Assembly (NCBI GenBank): GCA_964504565.1
Contig: CAZDEY010000009.1
Coordinates: 136,257-200,256 of the forward strand
Direction: 5' to 3'
DNA from: Cesiribacter sp964504565
GTDB lineage: Bacteria > Bacteroidota > Bacteroidia > Cytophagales > Cyclobacteriaceae
Length of the DNA stretch: 64,000 nt
Shown here: piece after piece, positions 57,812-64,000 of the stretch
Position numbering within the stretch: the first letter of the stretch is position 1
How the letters are laid out: each line of letters opens with the position of its first letter
Translations under genes and position numbers: made by a program
Notes under the pieces: model-generated
The model's database searches: none
What the model saw: the letters and a program-made list of their open reading frames with translations, nothing else
What the model was told of the DNA's origin: nothing

Positions 57812-57842
57812 CAAAGTTAATTCTCCTTACTTTTCCCTGCAA
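57812..57842 (-). promoter_or_regulatory. Promoter of the small sorting-domain protein
   Basis: On the minus strand TTG (57842-57840), 20 bp, TAACTTTG (57819-57812), then 5 nt to the ATG at 57806. Complete consensus with practically no leader. Confidence 0.65.
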
Positions 57843-58061
57843 CCAAATGTAACAAATATTGCGCCAGATTCATTCAAAATTTATATCAGCGGTTTTTTTC
57901 TGTAATTAATCGATAATTTCAGTCATACTACAAGTAATTAGTACAGTAAGGTTAGCTGTAGGTTCATCTACGTATTTCGCACCCGTTTAGATATAAGGAT
58001 GCCAACTTTTGCTAAAAGGTTGCGTAGACTAACTAAGCTTTTTAACCTAAAATCGACGATT

Positions 58062-58229
58062 ATGAGTTTATTACAAATGATTCTCGCTATATTCTTTCCA
58101 CCGCTGGCAGTAGCTTTGCGTTATGGTATCAGCGGTACATTCTTCTTAAATTTACTACTAACCATGCTGGGGGGCATTCCTGGTATTATTCATGCCTTTA
58201 TTGTTCTTAGCCGCCCTCAGGTAGCCTAG
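58062..58229 (+). CDS. Pmp3/YqaE-family small membrane protein
   Basis: 55 residues, two membrane helices: MSLLQMILAIFFPPLAVALR near 1-20 with the family FPPLAV motif, and FFLNLLLTMLGGIPGIIHAF near 28-47 with GGIPGIIHA. Members of UPF0057/Pmp3 are linked to membrane potential and salt or cold stress. ATG at 58062 chosen; the upstream extension is not family-like. Convergent with topoisomerase IB. Confidence 0.88.
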   Translation: MSLLQMILAIFFPPLAVALRYGISGTFFLNLLLTMLGGIPGIIHAFIVLSRPQVA

Positions 58230-58245
58230 ACAAATTTATAAAAAT

Positions 58246-58274
58246 AAAAAAAGCGCTGATCAGGCGCTTTTTTT
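58246..58274. terminator. Bidirectional terminator overlapping the topoisomerase IB stop
   Basis: AGCGC / GCGCT core (58252-58256, 58264-58268) extended by A7/T7 flanks, 7-nt TGATCAG loop. The right arm lies within the last codons of the convergent topoisomerase gene (stop 58262-58260), so the hairpin is partly coding. Confidence 0.8.
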
Positions 58275-59324
58275 ATGGTCAATAAGTTCAATTTCCGGCA
58301 GTTCTTCTTTTTCCCGCTTTAATATTTTCAGGGTAATTTGCTCTTCCGGCCTCAAACCGTAAGGCCCCCGGTCTACTGTTTTAAATCGCCTTATGCTGCT
58401 TTTTAAGCTACCATCTTCCACACAGCCCAATATACAAGGGTGAATGTAATGGCTACGGCAAACGGCCACAGTATTCCCTAATCGTTTAGCTACCCTTTTC
58501 ACCAATGCTACCGATATATCTTTTCGGGGGTTTTCTTCGCATTCCTTTAGGGCTTCTTCAAAAGCCTCCACTGCCGATACCGTTCCGCCCCAGGTTCTAA
58601 AGTTTTTGCTGGTGAAATTACTGCCGCTTATCTCCTTTAAATAGGCGTTTACATCGGCACTATCAATACTTTCGCCGGTCTTTTCACCCTTCTCAAAATA
58701 TTTAAACAACTTATGGCCCGGCAACTCGCTGCACTGTTTTACCAATTTTTTAAGCCGTTTACTTTCTATAGGAATATTTTGTTTAACGCCACTCTTAGCA
58801 GTATAATCAAAGGTTAATCTACCCTGGTCTTCTTTAATATGCCGGCGGCGCAGAGTTGTAAGTCCATAGGTGTTGTTTTGCTTCTCGTATTCCTGGTTGC
58901 CAATACGAACGTAGGTTTCATCAAGCAACGAGATTATAAGGGCTAGTACCCGTTCTTTAGGCCAGCCCCGCTTGCGCAGGTCCCTATCCAGATGCTCCCG
59001 AATTTTAGGTAGGGCACCGCCAAATTCTATTAGCTTATCAAACTTATTCCGGCTTTGCCGTTCCTGCCATAACGTATGGTAGATATACTGCTTTCTACCT
59101 TTCTCATCGCGGCCGGTAGCTTGCAGATGTCCGTTAGGTTTAGTACAAATCCATACATCCTCCCACATAGGCGGAATTACTAATTGCTTAAGCCGCTCGG
59201 CCAAAACTTTCTTACTTATTGATTTTCCTTCCGGAGAGAAGTATCGGTGGCCTCTGCCCCATTTTTTGCGCTGGTAGCCGGGTTCATCATCGGTTACATA
59301 TATAAGGTGTTCTTGTCCTGCCAT
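58260..59324 (-). CDS. DNA topoisomerase IB (poxvirus/eukaryotic type)
   Basis: Relaxes supercoils by a 3'-phosphotyrosine nick. 354 residues. N-terminal domain (WGRGHRYFSPEGKSI, LVIPPMWEDVWICTKPNGHL), then the catalytic domain with RIGNQEYEKQNNTYGLTTLR near 139-158, KFDYTAKSG-type TFDYTAKSGVKQ (Lys) and SKNFRTWGGTVSA near 235-247, and catalytic Tyr in VCRSHYIHP near 292-300. Bacterial TopIB occurs patchily and is partly spread by transfer. Monocistronic. Confidence 0.92.
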   Translation of the reverse strand: MAGQEHLIYVTDDEPGYQRKKWGRGHRYFSPEGKSISKKVLAERLKQLVIPPMWEDVWICTKPNGHLQATGRDEKGRKQYIYHTLWQERQSRNKFDKLIEFGGALPKIREHLDRDLRKRGWPKERVLALIISLLDETYVRIGNQEYEKQNNTYGLTTLRRRHIKEDQGRLTFDYTAKSGVKQNIPIESKRLKKLVKQCSELPGHKLFKYFEKGEKTGESIDSADVNAYLKEISGSNFTSKNFRTWGGTVSAVEAFEEALKECEENPRKDISVALVKRVAKRLGNTVAVCRSHYIHPCILGCVEDGSLKSSIRRFKTVDRGPYGLRPEEQITLKILKREKEELPEIELIDHKKSA

Positions 59325-59480
59325 TTTATACCTAAAAAGTACCAGAGTTTACGCTAGTGGTACCCGGCAGGTTCTATATTCATTGTATTAAAAAAAACTC
59401 CTTGCCGGCAGCCCCGTTAGGTATATCAGAGGCTAAAGCATTTGCAGTGGCCTATTTTTAATGATAATTATTTTTTAGAT

Positions 59481-60062
59481 ATGGAAAAGTTAAAAGGAAA
59501 AAAGGTAGCCATTTTGGTGGCTAACGGATTTGAACAGAGTGAGTACGTAAAACCCCTGGAGGCATTAAAAAATGCCGGAGCCGAGGTACATACCGTAAGC
59601 CCGGAAGAAGGTAAAGTTAAAGGCTGGAATCAGGATAACTGGGGTAAAGAATTTAGTGTGGATAAAAAGCTGAATGAAGTTAAAGCCGAGCAGTACGATG
59701 CCCTGGTTTTACCCGGTGGGCAAATGAATCCCGATAACCTACGTATGGAAGATAAGGCAGTACAGCTGGTTAAGGATTTTTCCAGCCAGAAAAAGCCCAT
59801 CGCCGCCATTTGCCACGGGCCGTGGTTGTTGGTAGAAGCCGATATTGTAGAAGGCCGTACCATAACCTCTTGGCCGTCAGTTAAAACCGACCTGATTAAT
59901 GCCGGTGCCATTTGGAAAGACCAGGAAGTGGTGGAAGATAGCGGAATTATAACCAGCCGCAACCCGGATGACCTGCCGGCATTCTGCCAGAAAATTATAG
60001 AAGTCTTTTCTCAGGATCAGGAAAGCAAGAAGCAGCAATCGGCCAATAAAATGAATGCCTAA
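59481..60062 (+). CDS. DJ-1/PfpI family protein
   Basis: 193 residues, cytosolic. KKVAILVANGFEQSEYVKPL near 6-25 (Glu of the nucleophile elbow region), YDALVLPGGQMNPDNLR near 69-85, the Cys nucleophile in AAICHGPWLLVEA near 104-116, and the Asp/Glu-containing VVEDSGIITSRNPDDLPAF near 146-164. Similar to PfpI/YhbO general-stress proteins with proposed deglycase or protease activity, the former debated. The ATG at 59481 matches the family; the N-terminal extension does not. Confidence 0.9.
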   Translation: MEKLKGKKVAILVANGFEQSEYVKPLEALKNAGAEVHTVSPEEGKVKGWNQDNWGKEFSVDKKLNEVKAEQYDALVLPGGQMNPDNLRMEDKAVQLVKDFSSQKKPIAAICHGPWLLVEADIVEGRTITSWPSVKTDLINAGAIWKDQEVVEDSGIITSRNPDDLPAFCQKIIEVFSQDQESKKQQSANKMNA

Positions 60063-60087
60063 GCCGATTTGGCAACATATATTAAAC

Positions 60088-60116
60088 AAGAAAAGCCGCT
60101 ATATGCGGCTTTTCTT
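60088..60116 (+). terminator. Terminator of the DJ-1/PfpI gene
   Basis: Perfect 12-bp stem AAGAAAAGCCGC / GCGGCTTTTCTT (60088-60099, 60105-60116), 5-nt loop. Confidence 0.85.
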
Positions 60117-60152
60117 ATTAACATCCAAAAGCATTAAGCCTCTGGCAACTAA

Positions 60153-60269
60153 TCAGTTTCTACTCTTAACCGGCACCGGCACTAACTCCGGCTGCGGATT
60201 TAACTTTTCCTGTAATGCTGATAACAGGTCGTTAACTAAATCTATAAGTTTATCTATCCCTTTATTCAT
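60153..60269 (-). CDS. Candidate small protein (38 residues)
   Basis: Reads MNKGIDKLIDLVNDLLSALQ then EKLNPQPELVPVPVKSRN. The first 22 residues form a strongly amphipathic helix and the rest is a Pro-rich tail. A purine-rich stretch (AAGGAAGAAGAATAAG on the minus strand) precedes the ATG. Too short to prove; supported by helix pattern and normal codon use. Lies between two terminated plus-strand genes. Confidence 0.4.
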   Translation of the reverse strand: MNKGIDKLIDLVNDLLSALQEKLNPQPELVPVPVKSRN

Positions 60270-60702
60270 TATCTTATTCTTCTTCCTTACTGTTAATCTA
60301 ACGAAACTTCAGTAGTTTATCGTTCTACCAAAGTTAATTTTATTTAGATAACGAGCTAAACTCATGTATGGTTATTAGGGAAATTGAATTTTTTCCAGAT
60401 TTTCTAATTTCGAACCTATGTTAACTCAACCGCTCCTAAGTTCATTTATTTACCTGTCAGGCTAAATAAATTAGTATATGTTCAGCAGAGTTCTTACCTA
60501 TTAATTCGAATTTTTTTAGGCAGCCGGGGTATTTTGTATGTACTTTTCAGACCTAAATTAAGTGCCCTCAACTTGAACTGGGGCCGGTAGTTAAGCCCGG
60601 AATCGGTACCTCATCCCGAAAGTATAGATAAGATTTACCTTGTCTTTTCAGGCTATACCGTTAACTTTGTTTCCCGATTGCAACCCAGCTAGTTCTCTAA
60701 AC
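60270..60702. other. Upstream region of carB
   Basis: About 430 bp without a recognised gene apart from the small minus-strand reading frame at its left edge. The right end has a full promoter for carB. No riboswitch or pyrimidine-responsive leader hairpin was recognised. Confidence 0.4.
60640..60669 (+). promoter_or_regulatory. Promoter of carB
   Basis: TTG (60640-60642), 19 bp, TAACTTTG (60662-60669): full Bacteroidota -33/-7 pair. Start point expected near 60674, 28 nt before the ATG at 60703. It shows that an upstream in-frame TTG at 60640 cannot be the start, because it is the -33 element. Confidence 0.7.
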
Positions 60703-63519
60703 ATGCCGAAAAACCCCCAAATCAAGTCCGTCCTGATTATCGGAAGCGGACCTATTGTAATCGGACAAGCCTGTGAATTTGATTATTCCGGTACGCAGGC
60801 TGCCCGTTCTTTAAAGGAAGAAGGAATTGAGGTTACCCTCATCAACTCCAACCCAGCCACCATTATGACCGATCCTAAAACGGCCGATAATGTGTACCTA
60901 CTGCCGCTGGAGAAAAAATCCATTATTAAAATACTAAAGGAACACCCGCAAATTGATGCGGTACTCCCTACTATGGGTGGCCAAACTGCCCTTAACTTGG
61001 CTATTGACTGCGATAAGGCCGGAATTTGGGATAAGTTCGGCATAAAGGTTATCGGGGTAGATTTTGATGCCATTGAAACTACCGAGAACCGCGAGAAATT
61101 TCGCCTGCGCATGCAGGAGCTTAACGTTGGCGTTTGCGAAGGCCGTACAGCCACCTCTTTTCTGCAGGGTAAAGAAATAGCTCAAGAAATTGGCTTTCCC
61201 CTGGTTATTCGCCCTAGCTATACCCTGGGCGGTAGCGGTGGCGGTTTTGTAGAAAAACCCGAGGATTTTGACAAAGCCCTGACTGCCGGCCTGCACGCCA
61301 GCCCCATTCACGAAGTACTGGTTGAGCAAAGTATTTTAGGCTGGAAGGAGTACGAACTGGAACTGCTACGCGACAGCATCGGCAACGTCATTATTATCTG
61401 TTCTATAGAGAACTTTGACCCAATGGGCGTACATACGGGAGACTCGATAACAGTAGCCCCGGCCCAAACCCTGCCCGATACGGTGTACCAGGAAATGCGC
61501 AACCAAGCCATTAAAATGATGAATGGCATTGGGCAGTTTGCCGGTGGCTGTAACGTACAGTTTGCCGTTAACCCCGCCGATGATAGCATAATCGGCATTG
61601 AAATTAATCCGCGCGTTAGCCGTTCTTCGGCCCTGGCCTCTAAAGCTACCGGTTACCCAATTGCTAAAATTGCCGCTAAACTGGCTATTGGCTATAATTT
61701 AGATGAGCTAAAAAACCAGATTACCAAAACCACCTCGGCTTGCTTTGAGCCCGCGCTGGACTACGTAATTGTAAAAATTCCGCGCTGGAACTTCGATAAG
61801 TTTGAAGGCAGCGACCGCAAGCTGGGCCTCAGCATGAAATCGGTTGGCGAGGTTATGGGCATTGGCCGTAATTTTCAGGAAGCCCTGCAAAAAGCTGCCC
61901 AAAGCCTAGAAATTAAACGTAATGGCCTGGGTGCCGATGCTAAAGAACTTACCGATCAGGATAAAATTCTGCATAGCCTGAAAAACCCGAGCTGGAACCG
62001 CCTGTGGCATATCTATGATGCCTTAAAACTAGGCATACCCATGCGCCGGGTTCACGAGCTTACTAAAATAGATCCGTGGTTCCTTAACCAAATTGACGAA
62101 CTGGTTACCCTGGAACGGGAAATAAAAAAGTATACGCTGACCGATATTCCGGCTGCCCTACTTAAGGAAGCCAAAAGCCGGGGCTACGCCGACAGGCAAA
62201 TTGCCCATATTGTCGGCTGCCTGGAAAGCGAGGTTCACAAGAAACGAACCGACCTAGGCATTAAGCGGGTGTACAAAATGGTGGATACCTGCGCCGCCGA
62301 GTTTGAAGCCCAAACCCCCTACTACTATAGTACCTTTGAAGAAGAGAACGAGAGTGAAGTTTCGGATAAGAAAAAGGTAATTATACTGGGTAGCGGCCCC
62401 AACCGTATTGGCCAAGGTATTGAGTTTGACTACAGTTGTGTACACGGGGTGCTAGCGGCTAAAGAATGTGGCTACGAAACCATTATGATTAACTGTAACC
62501 CGGAAACCGTTAGTACCGATTTCGATATTGCCGATAAATTGTACTTTGAGCCGGTATTTTGGGAGCACATTTATGATATTATTCTGCACGAAAAACCCGA
62601 AGGGGTAATTGTACAGCTGGGGGGGCAAACCGCCCTTAAGCTGGCAGAAAAGCTGGATCGTTACGGAATTAAAATTTTCGGTACTAGCTTTAAATCCTTA
62701 GACTTAGCAGAAGATCGCGGTAGTTTTTCTACGCTCTTGAAAGACAATGATATTCCTTACCCGGAATTTGGTACAATTGAAGATGCTGACCAAGCATTAG
62801 AACTTTGCAAGAAAATAGGTTTTCCATTACTGGTGCGCCCCAGCTATGTGCTCGGCGGCCAGCGTATGAAAATCGTTATTAACGAGAACGAGCTGGAACG
62901 CCACGTGATTGACCTGCTGCACGATATACCCGGTAACAAAGTTCTACTTGACCATTTCTTAGAAGGGGCAATGGAGGCCGAAGCCGATGCTATATGCGAC
63001 GGCGAAAACGTGATGATTATTGGCGTAATGCAGCATATTGAGCCGGCCGGTATTCATAGTGGCGACAGCTACGCCGTACTTCCCCCCTACAATCTAGGCG
63101 ATTTTGTGATGCAGCAGATCGAGATGTATACCAAAAAAATTGCGCTGGCGTTAGGCACTAAAGGCTTAATTAATATTCAGTTTGCTATAAAAGACGATAA
63201 GGTTTATATAATTGAAGCCAACCCGCGCGCCAGCCGTACGGTGCCGTTTATTTGTAAAGCTTACCGCCAGCCTTACGTAAATTGGGCTACTAAGGTAATG
63301 TTGGGAGAAAACAAGGTGACTGATTTTGAATATAGCCCCCACCGCCACGGCTACGCTATAAAGGTACCGGTATTTTCTTTCCATAAATTTCCGAACGTTA
63401 ATAAAGAGCTTGGCCCAGAAATGAAGAGTACCGGCGAGGCTATTTACTTTATTGATGACCTGATGGACGATTACTTCCTGGAAATTTATAGTGAGCGAAA
63501 CTTGTACCTAAGCAAATAG
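60703..63519 (+). CDS. carB: Carbamoyl-phosphate synthase large subunit, without the allosteric domain
   Basis: Makes carbamoyl phosphate from bicarbonate, ATP and glutamine-derived ammonia for pyrimidines and arginine (cytosol). 938 residues. Two ATP-grasp halves: SVLIIGSGPIVIGQACEFDY near 9-28 with VRPSYTLGGSGGGFV-type RPSYTLGGSGG, and KKVIILGSGPNRIGQGIEFD near 556-575 with RPSYVLGGQRM. It ends soon after the second ATP-grasp domain. The C-terminal MGS-like regulatory domain of about 130 residues (UMP/ornithine site in E. coli) is missing, as in other Bacteroidota. Eleven bp upstream of a DUF4834 gene. Confidence 0.96.
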   Translation: MPKNPQIKSVLIIGSGPIVIGQACEFDYSGTQAARSLKEEGIEVTLINSNPATIMTDPKTADNVYLLPLEKKSIIKILKEHPQIDAVLPTMGGQTALNLAIDCDKAGIWDKFGIKVIGVDFDAIETTENREKFRLRMQELNVGVCEGRTATSFLQGKEIAQEIGFPLVIRPSYTLGGSGGGFVEKPEDFDKALTAGLHASPIHEVLVEQSILGWKEYELELLRDSIGNVIIICSIENFDPMGVHTGDSITVAPAQTLPDTVYQEMRNQAIKMMNGIGQFAGGCNVQFAVNPADDSIIGIEINPRVSRSSALASKATGYPIAKIAAKLAIGYNLDELKNQITKTTSACFEPALDYVIVKIPRWNFDKFEGSDRKLGLSMKSVGEVMGIGRNFQEALQKAAQSLEIKRNGLGADAKELTDQDKILHSLKNPSWNRLWHIYDALKLGIPMRRVHELTKIDPWFLNQIDELVTLEREIKKYTLTDIPAALLKEAKSRGYADRQIAHIVGCLESEVHKKRTDLGIKRVYKMVDTCAAEFEAQTPYYYSTFEEENESEVSDKKKVIILGSGPNRIGQGIEFDYSCVHGVLAAKECGYETIMINCNPETVSTDFDIADKLYFEPVFWEHIYDIILHEKPEGVIVQLGGQTALKLAEKLDRYGIKIFGTSFKSLDLAEDRGSFSTLLKDNDIPYPEFGTIEDADQALELCKKIGFPLLVRPSYVLGGQRMKIVINENELERHVIDLLHDIPGNKVLLDHFLEGAMEAEADAICDGENVMIIGVMQHIEPAGIHSGDSYAVLPPYNLGDFVMQQIEMYTKKIALALGTKGLINIQFAIKDDKVYIIEANPRASRTVPFICKAYRQPYVNWATKVMLGENKVTDFEYSPHRHGYAIKVPVFSFHKFPNVNKELGPEMKSTGEAIYFIDDLMDDYFLEIYSERNLYLSK

Positions 63520-63530
63520 GTTAAAATAGT

Positions 63531-63809
63531 ATGCTACTTAAGTTTTTAGTTTTTTGTCTGATTGCATATATTATTTTCAGGGTTCTAAGCTTTATTTTGC
63601 GCTTAGGGCGGGTGGTTAGCACCCAAAAGCAAACCTTCCAGAATATGCAAAACCATGCCCGGCAAGCTCAGCGCGAAGCCCAACGCAGAAAGGTAAACGA
63701 CGATGTATATATAGACCATATGCCCCCTAAATCGAAAGCCTCTTCAGCTAATAAAAGCGGAGGCTACGATGCCGGTGAATATGTTGATTACGAAGAAGTA
63801 AAGGAATAG
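63531..63809 (+). CDS. DUF4834 family membrane protein
   Basis: 92 residues. One N-terminal membrane helix (LLKFLVFCLIAYIIFRVLSF near 2-21), a basic Gln/Arg-rich segment (QNMQNHARQAQREAQRRK near 36-53) and an acidic tail with DVYIDHMP and YDAGEYVDYEEVKE. Matches DUF4834, a Bacteroidota-specific family of unknown function. Follows carB by 11 bp and shares its terminator. Confidence 0.85.
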   Translation: MLLKFLVFCLIAYIIFRVLSFILRLGRVVSTQKQTFQNMQNHARQAQREAQRRKVNDDVYIDHMPPKSKASSANKSGGYDAGEYVDYEEVKE

Positions 63810-63837
63810 ATTAATACTATACTGTCAGTATTATAGT

Positions 63838-63869
63838 AGCGTTGCTCATTAAGGGTAACGCTTTTTTTT
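63838..63869 (+). terminator. Terminator of carB-DUF4834
   Basis: Stem AGCGTT / AACGCT (63838-63843, 63857-63862), loop with partial pairing, then eight T. Confidence 0.75.
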
Positions 63870-63945
63870 GTTACTGACCGATATACTTTATTAGAAGCCA
63901 TCTCATAAATGCTTATTCAGTTACTCCGTCGCTCGCCTGTGGGCT

Positions 63946-64000
63946 GGGCCGCGTAGGCCGGGCCGCGTAGGCCGGGCCGCGTAGGCCGGGCCGCGTAGGC
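63946..64000. repeat. GC-rich 14-bp tandem repeat at the window end
   Basis: Unit GGGCCGCGTAGGCC, three full copies plus 13 bases of a fourth, running off the right edge. All copies are identical and far richer in GC than the surroundings. Extent beyond the window is unknown. Confidence 0.9.

Noticed and set aside
60055..60315. 86-codon plus-strand frame after the DJ-1/PfpI gene
   Set aside because: It runs through a perfect terminator hairpin and has no sensible protein character. The minus-strand 38-codon frame in the same place looks more protein-like.
60640..60702. N-terminal extension of CarB from a TTG at 60640
   Set aside because: The TTG is the -33 element of a full promoter whose -7 box (60662-60669) lies inside the extension, and the added residues are not family-like.

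Overview
The window is a draft-quality stretch (four runs of exactly ten N) of a Bacteroidota chromosome, most likely order Cytophagales. The signs are: T9SS-type C-terminal sorting domains, a TonB receptor paired with a DUF4249 lipoprotein, DUF4834, DUF1684 and DUF616 proteins, an atpD-atpC pair apart from the other ATP synthase genes, a CarB of 938 residues, a carotenoid cyclase, and repeated -7 boxes of the Bacteroidota type TAnnTTTG. No rRNA, tRNA, IS element, phage or CRISPR array was seen. Most genes are housekeeping genes in short operons that end in strong hairpin terminators.

Layout. 0-5 kb: 5' part of sucD, a frameshifted coding remnant next to an assembly gap, two divergent glycosyltransferases, ahcY, birA. 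5-9.5 kb: rsfS, ftsH, an LpxH-like hydrolase, an exported protein, an FKBP isomerase. 9.7-18.3 kb: a NatA/NatB-like ABC exporter and a 1919-residue T9SS surface protein in which two blocks of calcium-binding repeats flank a lectin-like domain. 18.6-26 kb: a membrane protein, a CaCA antiporter, upp, an M42 peptidase, hpt, adk, obgE, grpE and dnaJ. 26-31 kb: a kinase-fold protein, lycopene cyclase, two thioredoxin-fold proteins, a DUF1684 protein. 31-36 kb: pheT, a coiled-coil protein, zapA, rny. 36-39.4 kb: small envelope proteins, including a recently duplicated pair. 39.4-49.7 kb: atpC/atpD, DUF4249 plus TonB receptor, a collagen-like lipoprotein, a PAP2-like protein, rpoN, asnS. 54.3-64 kb: a zinc metalloprotease lipoprotein, a CPBP protein, a bare sorting domain, a Pmp3-like protein, topoisomerase IB, a DJ-1/PfpI protein, carB, DUF4834.

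The most interesting locus is 49.7-53.9 kb on the minus strand. A helix-turn-helix protein, an HlyD-type adaptor and a C39-peptidase ABC exporter are tightly packed and are followed by two 60-61-residue precursor peptides with double-glycine leaders. This looks like a complete small secreted-peptide (bacteriocin-like) cassette. The helix-turn-helix protein itself ends in a sequence that matches the leader motif of both precursors (L-x3-E-x3-[VL]-x-G-G) followed by 14 residues. The regulator may therefore be a substrate of the exporter's peptidase, or carry a peptide.

A second theme is promoter layout. Several TAnnTTTG boxes lie only 3-12 nt upstream of the start codon, which implies leaderless or nearly leaderless mRNAs. 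At two genes the TTG inside the box is a false alternative start. A third theme is a set of intergenic repeats built from short degenerate words. Two such islands are inverted relative to each other around 18.4-21.9 kb, and another forms an inverted repeat between atpD and atpC.
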